Shown here in pieces: positions 41,302 through 50,393 of a stretch of DNA of 64,000 bases. Below the pieces are notes generated by a model that was not told the origin of the DNA, did no database searches, and saw nothing but the letters and a program-made list of their open reading frames with translations. Each line of letters starts with the position of its first letter. Position 1 is the stretch's first letter. The position numbers and the translations under genes were made by a program. Source of the stretch: Desulfobulbaceae bacterium (lineage in GTDB: Bacteria; Desulfobacterota; Desulfobulbia; Desulfobulbales; SURF-16); NCBI GenBank assembly GCA_023230525.1, contig JALNXE010000005.1:19471-83470 (forward strand). Direction: 5' to 3'.

Positions 41302-42600
41302 TTATAATGTTTTGATTTTCTTGATCAGGCCGGTGGTGGAAAAATCACCGACCAGCTCAATGGTTTTCACCACGCCTCCGGCGGCCAAGACCTCCTGTGC
41401 CCCGACAATTTTCTCCACCGGCCAGTCCGCGCCCTTGATCAGCACATCGGGCATCAGGGTGGTAATGAGCTGCAGTGGGGTTTCCTCGCCGAACAGCACC
41501 ACATGGTCAACGCAACCCAGAGCGGCAAGCAGACGAGCCCTGCTCGTTTCACTGTTCACCGGCCGGTCAGGTCCCTTGATGGCCCGGATCGAGGCATCGC
41601 TGTTGACCCCCACCACCAGATAATCCCCCTCGCGCCGGGCCGCTTCCAGATAGGTGACGTGGCCCTCGTGGAGGATATCGAAGCAGCCGTTGGTGAACAC
41701 CATCTTGCGGCCCGCCTGCCGGTAACAGGCGACTTTCTCCTGCAATCTTTCCAATTCACAGATCTTGTCCTGGTCGGCAAAACGGTATGGGGTTCTGCCC
41801 GCGGTCTGAAAAGCGGCTCTGGTCTCCGTGAGAAGTGACCAGTCAAGTTCTGCTCCGCCGCCCCCCTCTTCCGCCCCCGCCTCGGCCAGGATAGAACCGT
41901 CCGGGCCAACCACCAGGGAATGACCGGCAAACACCGTGTCTCCGGTGGTGCCGCAGCGGTTGCAGGCAATGACAAAGGCCTGGTTTTCTATGGCCCTGGC
42001 CTGCAGCAGGATGCGCCAGTGGCCTTGCCTTGCCGCCGGCCATTGGGCGCTCACCACCAGCACCCCGGCTCCCCGGGCCGCTTGCCCCCCGGCCAGTTCG
42101 GGAAAACGCAGATCAAAACAGACCAGCCCGCCCAGCAGGCCCCAGGGCGTGCCCACCGGCAGCGGACTATCCCCGGGCGCGAAATAGCGGTCTTCCTCGA
42201 TGGGGGCAAAGAGCTGTTGCTTGCGGTAGGCGCCAAGCATCCCGTCAGGCCCGGTGAAATAAAGGGTGTTAAGGTAATTTGTCCCGCCCGGCGCAACCCT
42301 TTTCTCCGGCAGCGACCCGGCAAGGCAGATCCGGTAACGGCCGGCCAGCTCCGAGAGACCGGCAAGCATCTCGCCGGTCGCTGCCGCCTGGCCAGCCAGC
42401 CCCTGGTAAAAAAATCCCGCTGACCAGAGCTCCGGCAGCACGATAACAGCTCCTGGCGGCGGGGCAAGGCTTTCGAGCAGCTCCCGCACCCTGGCCAGAT
42501 TTTGCTTTGGCGAACCTGCCAGGACATCAATCTGCACAAACCCGCCGAAAACCGGGTGAGAGAAATCTGTTTGCTTTCTTGGATTTTTCAAGTATTTCAT
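41302..42600 (-). CDS. Fusion: carbon-nitrogen hydrolase plus RfaE2-type ADP-heptose adenylyltransferase
   Basis: This protein of about 432 residues joins two enzymes. The N-terminal 270 residues are a nitrilase-superfamily amidase (omega-amidase-like) with the triad Glu57 in VLPELW, Lys127 in YRKQQLF and Cys161 in GLVCFDLRFPE. The C-terminal 150 residues are the HldE/RfaE domain II nucleotidyltransferase, with FTNGCFDILHEGH (HxGH at 311-314) and GVNSDASIRAIKG. That domain attaches AMP to heptose 1-phosphate in LPS core synthesis. The sugar kinase domain usually fused to it is absent. The start is taken at ATG 42600; ATG 42630 is possible. Confidence 0.87.
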   Translation of the reverse strand: MKYLKNPRKQTDFSHPVFGGFVQIDVLAGSPKQNLARVRELLESLAPPPGAVIVLPELWSAGFFYQGLAGQAAATGEMLAGLSELAGRYRICLAGSLPEKRVAPGGTNYLNTLYFTGPDGMLGAYRKQQLFAPIEEDRYFAPGDSPLPVGTPWGLLGGLVCFDLRFPELAGGQAARGAGVLVVSAQWPAARQGHWRILLQARAIENQAFVIACNRCGTTGDTVFAGHSLVVGPDGSILAEAGAEEGGGGAELDWSLLTETRAAFQTAGRTPYRFADQDKICELERLQEKVACYRQAGRKMVFTNGCFDILHEGHVTYLEAARREGDYLVVGVNSDASIRAIKGPDRPVNSETSRARLLAALGCVDHVVLFGEETPLQLITTLMPDVLIKGADWPVEKIVGAQEVLAAGGVVKTIELVGDFSTTGLIKKIKTL

Positions 42601-42722
42601 GATAGGTTGTCCACAAGGTAAAATCAGCATCGCAACGCGTGAAATATGCGCGAATAATACATGATTTCCGTTCTTTTTTTTAGCAAATTGATATTATTTC
42701 TCTCTATCAGGAGATGACAGGC

Positions 42723-43394
42723 ATGGCAATCATCCAGAATCTGTTTAAAAAATCCCCTTTCGGCCCCATTGTTGAGCACGCAAAAAAGGTCCATGAGTGT
42801 CTGGAAATGATCAAGCCGCTCATGGAGGCCCTGGTCTATGAAAACTACGAACTCATCCATGAACTGCAGGCCAGGGTGAGCAAGCTCGAATATGAGGCCG
42901 ACCTGATTAAACACCAGATCCGGGAAGATCTGCCCCGCCGCTTTTTTCTGCCGGTGGACCGGGAGGAACTGGACGGTTTTCTCGAGTGTCAGGAAAAAAT
43001 GGCAGACTACGCCCAGGACTTTGCCGTCATTCTCCGCATCCGCAAAACCAAGCTGCATCCCCATGTGCAGGACAAGTTTTTTGCTCTGGTTGACCAGATG
43101 TATCAGGTAAGCGGCAACCTCCTCACTGCAGCCGTTGAACTCAAAAACCTGGCCGAAGCCTCCTTCGGCGGCGCCGAGGCGCGGCAGGTGCTCTCTCTCA
43201 TCCAGGGCCTTGGGGAAGAAGAGTGGAAGGCCGACAAGCTGGCCCGCTCACTGAGCATTGATATTTATCAGCTGGAAGGAAAGATAGGCACCTTTGATAT
43301 CATCTTTTATGAGAAAATGCTGCTCAAGATCGGCGCCATCGCCAATGAAGCGGAAAACGCCGGCGACTTTTTGCGGGCAATGATTATCAAATAA
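42723..43394 (+). CDS. DUF47 family PhoU-like regulator of phosphate transport
   Basis: This 223-residue all-helical protein of the DUF47/PhoU-related family is typically encoded next to Pit transporters and thought to control them. The pattern LQARVSKLEYEADLIKHQI and the C-terminal IGAIANEAENAGDFLRAMI fit the family. It lies 78 bases before the Pit gene on the same strand. CAGGAG abuts ATG 42714 but is 9 bases before ATG 42723, so the latter is taken. Confidence 0.9.
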   Translation: MAIIQNLFKKSPFGPIVEHAKKVHECLEMIKPLMEALVYENYELIHELQARVSKLEYEADLIKHQIREDLPRRFFLPVDREELDGFLECQEKMADYAQDFAVILRIRKTKLHPHVQDKFFALVDQMYQVSGNLLTAAVELKNLAEASFGGAEARQVLSLIQGLGEEEWKADKLARSLSIDIYQLEGKIGTFDIIFYEKMLLKIGAIANEAENAGDFLRAMIIK

Positions 43395-43472
43395 CAGGCT
43401 GTCGTCAGCTGTGCGCCATCGGGTTCCTTGGCAAGAAACCCAATGGCGCAGGCATCGTGACAAGGTTTAACC

Positions 43473-44789
43473 ATGGATGTCTTTATTTTACTCTTCACAG
43501 GCCTCATCGGTTTTTACATGGCCTGGACGATCGGCGCCAACGATGTGGCCAACTCCATGGGCAGCGCCGTAGGTTCAAAATCCCTGACCATCAAAAAGGC
43601 GATTATCCTGGCTGGCATCTGCGAGTTTTCCGGGGCGGTGCTGGTAGGTTCCAGCGTAACGGAAACCATCCGCAAGGGGATTGTCAACCCGGACATGATT
43701 GCCGCCCTGCCCCATCTGCGCGATGGTGAAGCCGCCGCCCTGCTCATTATCGGCATGACCGCGGCCCTGCTTTGCTCCGCTTTCTGGCTGCACTTCGCCA
43801 CCTGGGTGGGCATGCCGGTTTCCACCACCCATGCCATTGTCGGCGCCGTGGCCGGTTTCGGTGTTGTTGCCGCCGGCTGGCATTCAGTGGACTGGAACAA
43901 GATGAGCCAGATCGTGGCCAGCTGGTTTATCTCGCCCCTGGCGGGCGGGCTGGTGGCCTTTGTTCTCTTTAAATTTATCAGCACCTCAATCCTGGGCAAG
44001 GAGAAACCGGCTGAAGCCGTGCAAACCTATGCCCCTTTTATTGTTTTTTTAGTGGTCTTTGTCGTTACTCTGGCCACGATCTACAATGGCCTCAATCATA
44101 TCATCAGCGGCCTGCAATGGCTTACCGGCTTCACCTCCATCCTCATCTCCGTGGCCATCGGCCTGATCTTAGCCGTTATTGCAAAAATCTGGATCAGCCG
44201 CCACCTGCGCGGCAAAGACACCCTGCCCATCGCCAAACAGCTGGAGGAGGTGGAAAAGATCTTTGTGCCGCTGGTCATTATCAGCTCCTGTTCCGTGGCC
44301 TTTGCCCACGGCGCCAACGATGTGGCCAATGCCGTAGGCCCCTTTGCCGCCATCGCCCATATCATCAGACACGGCACCGTGGAGATGAAGGTCGGCGTCC
44401 CCCTCCCCATCCTGGTCATGGGCGGCGCGGGCATCGTCGTGGGCCTCGCCACCTTCGGCTATAGGGTCATGGCCACCGTGGGCACCCAAATCACCGAACT
44501 CACCCCTTCCCGCGGCGTGGCCGCCGATATTGCCACGGCAGCCACCGTGCTGATCTGCAGCCGTCTCAGCCTGCCGGTCTCCACCACCCATACCCTGGTG
44601 GGGGCCATCATGGGTATCGGGCTGGCCCGCGGTCTCGGCGGCATCAACCGGCCGGTGACGCAAAAGATCTTCGCCTCCTGGCTGGTTACCGTGCCGGCCG
44701 CAGCCTTGCTGTCGATCATCTTCTTTGTCGTCGGCCGTTATCTTTTCCTTGATAACGTCATCGATATCGTTCTTGCCGCCAGGAGGTAA
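43473..44789 (+). CDS. PiT family inorganic phosphate transporter
   Basis: This 438-residue inner-membrane symporter takes up phosphate (often as a metal-phosphate complex) with H+ or Na+. The two inverted family signatures are present: GANDVANSMG near residue 22 and GANDVANAVGP near residue 280. PVSTTHAIVGAVAGFG and PVSTTHTLVGAIMGIG are the matching second blocks. About ten to twelve helices are seen. It is coupled to the DUF47 gene upstream, and its last codons contain the AGGAGG of the following gene. Confidence 0.94.
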   Translation: MDVFILLFTGLIGFYMAWTIGANDVANSMGSAVGSKSLTIKKAIILAGICEFSGAVLVGSSVTETIRKGIVNPDMIAALPHLRDGEAAALLIIGMTAALLCSAFWLHFATWVGMPVSTTHAIVGAVAGFGVVAAGWHSVDWNKMSQIVASWFISPLAGGLVAFVLFKFISTSILGKEKPAEAVQTYAPFIVFLVVFVVTLATIYNGLNHIISGLQWLTGFTSILISVAIGLILAVIAKIWISRHLRGKDTLPIAKQLEEVEKIFVPLVIISSCSVAFAHGANDVANAVGPFAAIAHIIRHGTVEMKVGVPLPILVMGGAGIVVGLATFGYRVMATVGTQITELTPSRGVAADIATAATVLICSRLSLPVSTTHTLVGAIMGIGLARGLGGINRPVTQKIFASWLVTVPAAALLSIIFFVVGRYLFLDNVIDIVLAARR

Positions 44790-44795
44790 TTGACC

Positions 44796-46067
44796 TTGCC
44801 CGCCTTCCTTTCCTTTGTCATACTGCTTGGCGCCCTCTTTGCTGCTGCGCCGGGCTATGGACTCACCGCCGGTGAAATAGCCGTTGTTGCCAACAAACAG
44901 CAACCGGACAGCCTCAGCCTGGCCAGGTTCTATATGGACCAGCGCCGCATCCCGGCCGCCAATCTCATCACCATCGATATTGATCCGGCGGAAGACTGCC
45001 GGCGCAGCGATTATGACAATTTGATAGCCAAGCCTGTGTACGATTTTCTCAACAAAGAGGGGCGACAAGGAAAGGTCCGCTGCCTGGTGACCATGTATGG
45101 GGTGCCGTTGAAAATCAGCACCCCGGCCCTTTCCGACCAGGGAAGCGAAACCATAGCCCAGTTGACGAAAAAAATAGAGGAAATCACCCTGTCGCTTGCT
45201 AACGGTAAAGATGAATCCGTGCCGGATATACTGCGCGGCAAGATCAGCGATATCAAAAAGCAGATAAACTATTACACCAAAGTAAATGACATGCGGGCCG
45301 CGGTGGATTCCGAACTGACTCTGGTATTGCAGACCCATCCTCTGGCCCACTGGCTGCCCAACCCCTATTACCGGGATCAGCAAGGTGAATTTCTGCCCTT
45401 CGGCCAAAAGGAGGTGCTCATGGTGAGCCGGCTGGACGCTTCAAGCCCGGAGCTTGTCAGAAGAATGATCACCGATACCCTGGCGGCGGAAAAGGAAGGG
45501 CTGCACGGCGAGGCCTTTTTTGATGCCCGCTGGCCGGATCCCGGCCTGAAGCAGGTGGACAGCTATGGCTGGTATGACCGGGCCATTCACAGGGCGGCAG
45601 ATGTTGTCAGACAGAGCGGCAGGATGGATAAGGTGATTGTTGATGAACAGAGTGCCCTGTTTCAGCCGGGGGTTAGGCGCGATGCCGCTCTCTACTGCGG
45701 CTGGTACAGCCTGGCTAAGTATATTGACGCCTTCACCTGGCAGCAGGGGGCGGTGGGCTATCATATCGCCAGCAGTGAGTGCAGTACGCTGAAAAAGGAG
45801 GGAAGCCAGGTCTGGTGCAAGAGAATGCTGGAAAAAGGGGTGGCCGCCACCATCGGTCCGGTGGGGGAACCTTACGTGAACGCCTTTCCGCCGCCGGATC
45901 TCTTTTTTGCCTTTCTGATGGGCGGTAAAAATCTGGTGGAGAGCTATTTTTTCAGCCTGCCCCATCTTTCCTGGAAGATGGTGCTGATCGGCGATCCCCT
46001 GTACACTCCTTTTGCCGCTGCGCCGGAAAGCCATGGTACAGCGGCAAAGGATAAAGGAAGCTATTAA
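44796..46067 (+). CDS. TIGR03790-type secreted protein
   Basis: This 423-residue exported protein has a signal peptide (FVILLGALFAAAPGYG). It resembles the TIGR03790 family, with VVANKQQPDSLSLARFYMDQ and IPAANLITID near the start, LVTMYGVPLKI after that, and VAATIGPVGEPYVNAFPPPD and LIGDPLYTPF near the end. From memory of that family, it occurs in genomes that carry exosortase, and the sorted protein at 40584 agrees. The start is TTG 44796 (9 bases after AGGAGG); TTG 44790 is possible. It is translationally linked to the Pit gene. Its enzymatic role is unknown. Confidence 0.75.
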   Translation: MPAFLSFVILLGALFAAAPGYGLTAGEIAVVANKQQPDSLSLARFYMDQRRIPAANLITIDIDPAEDCRRSDYDNLIAKPVYDFLNKEGRQGKVRCLVTMYGVPLKISTPALSDQGSETIAQLTKKIEEITLSLANGKDESVPDILRGKISDIKKQINYYTKVNDMRAAVDSELTLVLQTHPLAHWLPNPYYRDQQGEFLPFGQKEVLMVSRLDASSPELVRRMITDTLAAEKEGLHGEAFFDARWPDPGLKQVDSYGWYDRAIHRAADVVRQSGRMDKVIVDEQSALFQPGVRRDAALYCGWYSLAKYIDAFTWQQGAVGYHIASSECSTLKKEGSQVWCKRMLEKGVAATIGPVGEPYVNAFPPPDLFFAFLMGGKNLVESYFFSLPHLSWKMVLIGDPLYTPFAAAPESHGTAAKDKGSY

Positions 46068-46135
46068 ACTAGACCCGATTTCTCAGTTGTGAGCAAAAAA
46101 CTTTTTTTGATTGTTATGCGGAAATTTCGCTGTTG

Positions 46136-46342
46136 TTACTTGGAACAATAATAAACATCTTCTTTTTCGTCATAGTAGCAGCTTCCCTGGTGGCCTTCCG
46201 GGAACATAGTCCTATGAACTTTGCCAGGAACGCGTTTATAAAGCGTCTCATCTGATTTTCCAGCCTGCTGATTGGCGCAACCTGTCATGCTGACCATTGC
46301 CAGTAGTGCTGCCCCTGCCAGTAAAGGGAAAAAATTTCTCAT
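46136..46342 (-). CDS. Small lipoprotein
   Basis: This 68-residue protein has the signal LLAGAALLAMVSMTG followed by the lipobox Cys. The mature part is only about 46 residues, with two cysteines in GSCYYDEKEDVYYCSK that could form a disulfide. GGAGGAAGG precedes the start at good spacing. It is not recognised, and lies alone between convergent TIGR03790 and selD. Confidence 0.75.
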   Translation of the reverse strand: MRNFFPLLAGAALLAMVSMTGCANQQAGKSDETLYKRVPGKVHRTMFPEGHQGSCYYDEKEDVYYCSK

Positions 46343-46480
46343 ATCCTTCCTCCTGTGTTGTGGTTAAGTTCAATAGCTTCATTTTTTTATAATCTATTGC
46401 AATGCAGCAAAGAGTTATATAACCAACAATAGCAGTTTTTTTCTGGCAAAACAAATATTTTATTCCCTGCGGTAAATAAT

Positions 46481-47530
46481 CTAGTGAAGAATTATTCTCC
46501 CGGCTTCCCCCTCCCCCACCGTGCCAATAACCGCACAGGGCAGGGAAGAGGTGGCCCTTATTTTTTCAGCGATAAGGTGAATCTGCTCGGAAGAAGCGGC
46601 AATGAGCAAACCGCCCGAGGTCTGCGGATCGTAGAGAATCATCTCCAGGGGATCAAGCTCGGCCAGCTGACTGGTGACCCATTTCTCATAAAACTTTTTA
46701 TTCTTATAGGCCCCTTCCGGGATGATGCCCAGGGAGGCAAAGTCATGGGTTTGCGGCAAGAGAGGCACCGCAGCGGTGTCCACCGTGATGGAAACCTTTG
46801 AGGCGTGGGCCATCTCAAAAAGATGGCCGATGAGGCCGAAACCGGTAATGTCGGTGCAGCCATGGGCTCCGACCTCGGCCATGGCATCGCCGGCGGCGCG
46901 GTTCAAGGTGATCATGCATTCGGTGATCAGCTTTTCCAGCTCCTCGCCGGCCAGCCCGCCCTTGATGGCGGTGGAGAGAATTCCCGTGCCCAGCGGCTTG
47001 GTGAGCAGAAGCTTGTCCCCCGGCCTGGCCCCGGAATTCAGCATGACCCGGTCCGGGTGCACTACGCCGGTGAGGGAAAGTCCGTATTTGAGCTCCTTGT
47101 CCTCGATGCTGTGTCCGCCCACCAGCAGGGCGCCGGCCTCTTTGATCTTTTCCAGGCCGCCCCGCAGGATATCCTTTAACACGGACTTGTCCATATCACC
47201 CAGGGGAAACGCCACCAGATTCATGGCAAGCAGGGGCTTGCCGCCCATGGCATAGACATCGCTTAAGGCGTTGGCTGCGGCAATCTGGCCGAAACGATAG
47301 GGATCATCGACAATGGGCGTAAAAAAATCAACCGTCTGAATCAGGGCGCAATCATCCGTCAGCCGGTAAACGCCGGCATCGTCACAGCCTTCGGCGCCAA
47401 CGATCAGATTCGGATCTTTGGGCAGATCAAGGCCGCACAGTATCTGGTCCAGGTCCCCTGGACTGAGCTTGGCGGCTCAACCGGCTGCCTTGACCGTGCC
47501 TGTCAGTTTTATTTTTTTTTCAGATGCCAT
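46481..47530 (-). CDS. selD: Selenide, water dikinase (selenophosphate synthetase), selenocysteine-containing
   Basis: SelD makes selenophosphate from selenide and ATP for selenocysteine and selenouridine synthesis. A 255-residue frame (to 47248) is the visible C-terminal part. The full gene starts at ATG 47530, giving 349 residues, with an in-frame TGA at 47479-47477 (codon 18) in KAAG-U-AAK. That is the position of the catalytic Cys/Sec before the essential lysine. The reading frame is otherwise intact (LTDDCALIQTVDFFTPIVDD, LSDVYAMGGKPLLAMNLVAF, GHSIEDKELKYGLS). A hairpin fit for a SECIS follows the TGA. This is a selenoprotein, not a pseudogene. Confidence 0.94.
47447..47463 (-). promoter_or_regulatory. 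SECIS-like hairpin of selD
   Basis: On the minus strand, GTCCAGG-GGA-CCTGGAC forms a 7-bp perfect stem with a GG-containing loop. It begins 13 bases after the TGA, as expected for a bacterial SECIS element. Confidence 0.8.
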
Positions 47531-47751
47531 TTTTGCCTGGATAAATTATTGAAGTTGCCGTAAACAGTTTTCTGACACCAGAAATCGGTGACGCTCATCA
47601 AAGGGATAACCTCTGTAGCAGGTGGCCGCAGTCTCTTTTTCCCCGGCCGGCGCTTTTTACAGAATAAAGACAATTAAATCAGACAGCCGCCTGTTGCACA
47701 ATGATAAACTTCTTGGTGTCTGCAAGATTTTGTGGTTAAAATTATTTCCTT

Positions 47752-48513
47752 ATGAAAAAAACCGTCATTGATGTGCAAAATATGAGTTTTTCCTTCGGCA
47801 GCCTTGCCGTTCTTGAGGATGTCACCTTCACCATCAAGGAACGGGAAATGATCGGAGTCGTCGGCCCCAACGGCGGCGGAAAAACCACACTGCTGCGCCT
47901 GCTGCTCGGTCTCCTCAAACCAAACAGCGGTTCGATAACCATATTAGGCGTCCCCCCGGAAAAGGCCTCACACCGCATCGGCTATGTCCCCCAGCAACGG
48001 CTTTTTGATCCGCTTTTCCCAGTTTCCGTGCTCGACGTGGTCATGATGGGCCGCGTCGGCAAGTGCTGGGGCGGACCGTTTACCAAAGAGGACCGGGAGC
48101 TTGCGGCCCAAGCTCTCCGGGATGTTGATCTGTACCACAAGCAGCAGGCCGCCTTTGCCGATCTGTCCGGCGGCCAGCGCCAACGCACTCTGATCGCCCG
48201 GGCCCTTGCCTCAGCGGCAGAGCTTCTTTTTTTTGATGAACCCACAGCCAATGTCGACAGTTTTGCCGAACAGAATATTTATAACCTGCTCAAAAAACTA
48301 AACGAAAAACTGACCATTATCGTCGTTTCCCATGATGTGGGTTTCGTTTCCAAATATGTCAGTTCCGTGGTCTGCGTCAACCGTCTGGTGCATATCCATC
48401 CAACCTGCGAAATAGAGGGGAAAAATATCAAGGACATTTACGGCGCGGATCTGGCCATGGTGCGCCATGACCACCGCTGTTCCGAAAAAGGGCATACATG
48501 GGTCAATTTTTAA
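47752..48513 (+). CDS. Metal ABC transporter ATP-binding protein (ZnuC/MntB type)
   Basis: This 253-residue ATPase has Walker A GPNGGGKTTLL, the Q-loop near YVPQQRLFDPLFP, signature LSGGQRQR and Walker B ELLFFDEPTANVD. The YVPQ...FPVSVLDVV block is typical of zinc/manganese importers. It overlaps the permease gene by 16 bases. The tail contains histidines (VRHDHRCSEKGH), which fits a metal-linked role. No substrate-binding protein gene is adjacent. Confidence 0.88.
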   Translation: MKKTVIDVQNMSFSFGSLAVLEDVTFTIKEREMIGVVGPNGGGKTTLLRLLLGLLKPNSGSITILGVPPEKASHRIGYVPQQRLFDPLFPVSVLDVVMMGRVGKCWGGPFTKEDRELAAQALRDVDLYHKQQAAFADLSGGQRQRTLIARALASAAELLFFDEPTANVDSFAEQNIYNLLKKLNEKLTIIVVSHDVGFVSKYVSSVVCVNRLVHIHPTCEIEGKNIKDIYGADLAMVRHDHRCSEKGHTWVNF

Positions 48514-49334
48514 GAGACTTGCAAACATATTCCTTTCTACAATATGCCCTGATCGCCGGGCTGCTGACCTCCATTTCCTGCGGCATCATCGGCTCCTATG
48601 TGACGGTACGGCGCATAACCTATATTGCCGGCGCCATTGCCCACTGCACCCTGGGTGGCATGGGAGCAGCCCGTTTTCTGCAGAAGGAATATGCCTTTCC
48701 CGTCACCCCTTTGCAGGGAGCGGTGGCGGCCGCCCTGCTGGCGGCATGCATCATTGCCATGGTCAAACACTACGGCAGTCAGCGGGAGGATACGGTACTC
48801 AGCGCCATCTACTCCATCGGCATGGCGATCGGTATCTTTTTTATCAGCCGGACAAGCGGCTATAACGATGATCTCATGAGTTACCTGTTCGGCGATATCC
48901 TGATGGTCTCCCAAAAGGACCTTCTTCTCATCGGCGCACTTGATCTGATCGTGGTCGGCGTGGTCTTTATTTTCTACAACAAACTTATTTCCGTCTGTTT
49001 TGATGAAGAGTTTGCCAGAATCAGCGGCATCAGCGTTGAGCTGTTCGATCTTCTGCTTCTGCTGATGATCGCCCTCACGGTGGTCCTGCTGGTGCAGGTG
49101 GTGGGTATTGTCATGGTGGTGGCCATGCTGACCCTGCCGGCAGCCGGGGCGGGTCTGCTGGTCAAGCGCCTCTGGCATATGATGTTCACTGCCATACTTC
49201 TCTGCCTGGTGTGTACAACCGGGGGGCTGGCTATCAGCTATCAGTTTGATTTTCCGGCAGGAGCCACCATCATTATCATGGCCGGCATGGTTTATTTCTG
49301 CGCTATCGCCTTTAAAAGGCTGAAAAAAACATAA
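48498..49334 (+). CDS. Metal ABC transporter permease (ZnuB/MntC type)
   Basis: This 278-residue ABC-3 family permease has about eight helices. The N-terminal pattern LIAGLLTSISCGIIGSYVTV, then AHCTLGGMGAARFL, and the C-terminal VVGIVMVVAMLTLPAAGAGL are family hallmarks. It forms a transporter with the overlapping ATPase for Zn2+, Mn2+ or Fe2+. The metal is not certain from sequence. It is convergent with gpsA. Confidence 0.88.
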   Translation: MGQFLRDLQTYSFLQYALIAGLLTSISCGIIGSYVTVRRITYIAGAIAHCTLGGMGAARFLQKEYAFPVTPLQGAVAAALLAACIIAMVKHYGSQREDTVLSAIYSIGMAIGIFFISRTSGYNDDLMSYLFGDILMVSQKDLLLIGALDLIVVGVVFIFYNKLISVCFDEEFARISGISVELFDLLLLLMIALTVVLLVQVVGIVMVVAMLTLPAAGAGLLVKRLWHMMFTAILLCLVCTTGGLAISYQFDFPAGATIIIMAGMVYFCAIAFKRLKKT

Positions 49335-49367
49335 TCCACCCAGGGCCGGTGCGCGAACCGCCCCTCC

Positions 49368-50393
49368 TCAATATTCCATCTCCTCTTTCTGATCCCTGGT
49401 CAACAGAGACATCACGGCCTGCTGACACGGTTTATCCTCATAAAGCACCTTATAGATCTGCTCGAGAATCGGCATATCCACCCCTTCCCGCCGGGCAAGC
49501 TTCCAGGCGGAGCGGGTGGTCTTTACACCTTCGGCCACCATTTCCATCTCGGCCAGGATGGTCTGCAGCTTTTTTCCCTGGCCCAGCTTCAGTCCCACTG
49601 TTCTGTTGCGGCTTAAATCCCCGGTGCAGGTGAGAACAAGATCACCCATACCGCCCAGTCCGGAAAAGGTCAGGGGATTTGCCCCCATCTTCACCCCCAG
49701 CCGGGTTATTTCAGCTAACCCTCTGGTGATCAGAGCGGCCCTGGTGTTGGTGCCGTAACCCAGCCCGTCACTGATACCCGCGGCAATGGCCACGATGTTT
49801 TTCAGTGCCGCGCCGAGTTCCTGGCCGATCAGATCGGTGCTGGCATAAACCCGGAACCGCTCGGTGAAAAAGATATCCTGAATCCGGCCCGCCACCTCCC
49901 TTTTCCTGGCTGCCACCGTAACGGCGGTGGGAATGCCGGCTGCCACCTCCCTGGCAAAGGATGGCCCGGTGAGAACGCCGATCTCGGCTTTTCTGCGGCT
50001 TTTTTCGAGCTCGTCTGCCATTACCTGGCTCATGGTCATCAGACTGTCATTTTCAATGCCTTTGGTAGCGGAAACGATGAGGCAGTCATTGCCGAGAAAA
50101 GGGACAAGCTGCTGGAAAACAGCGCGGAAGACATGGGAAGGAACCACCATGAGGATATTTTTTTTGCCGCTGATGACCTCCTCAAGGGCCGCAGAGGCTT
50201 GTACCTTTTCATTTACGGTAAAGCCGGGAAGATATTTTTTATTTTCCCGCCCCTGGTTGATGGCATCGGCATGCTCCGGCCGGTGGGCCCATAAATGGAC
50301 CCGGTGACCCTTATCGCTCAAGAGCTTTGCCAGGGCAGTGCCCCAGCTTCCCGCCCCGATTACCGCTATGAGTTGTTCGTGCAGTAAGCTCAT
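49368..50393 (-). CDS. gpsA: Glycerol-3-phosphate dehydrogenase [NAD(P)+]
   Basis: This enzyme makes sn-glycerol 3-phosphate from dihydroxyacetone phosphate for phospholipid synthesis. The 341-residue protein has the N-terminal Rossmann motif AVIGAGSWGTALAKLL, LTGPSFAREVAAGIPTAV, the catalytic lysine in GAALKNIVAIAAGISDG and GLGGMGDLVLTC. The start overlaps the gyrA stop by 4 bases, so it is read with gyrA. It is the last gene of the gyrB-gyrA-gpsA direction. Confidence 0.96.
   Translation of the reverse strand: MSLLHEQLIAVIGAGSWGTALAKLLSDKGHRVHLWAHRPEHADAINQGRENKKYLPGFTVNEKVQASAALEEVISGKKNILMVVPSHVFRAVFQQLVPFLGNDCLIVSATKGIENDSLMTMSQVMADELEKSRRKAEIGVLTGPSFAREVAAGIPTAVTVAARKREVAGRIQDIFFTERFRVYASTDLIGQELGAALKNIVAIAAGISDGLGYGTNTRAALITRGLAEITRLGVKMGANPLTFSGLGGMGDLVLTCTGDLSRNRTVGLKLGQGKKLQTILAEMEMVAEGVKTTRSAWKLARREGVDMPILEQIYKVLYEDKPCQQAVMSLLTRDQKEEMEY

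Noticed and set aside
46248..46454. A 68-codon minus-strand frame overlapping the small lipoprotein start
   Set aside because: It overlaps the lipoprotein gene in another frame, which has a signal peptide, lipobox and Shine-Dalgarno; this one has none.
46481..47248. selD as a truncated pseudogene
   Set aside because: The TGA falls at the catalytic Sec position, the frame is intact on both sides and a SECIS-like hairpin follows.
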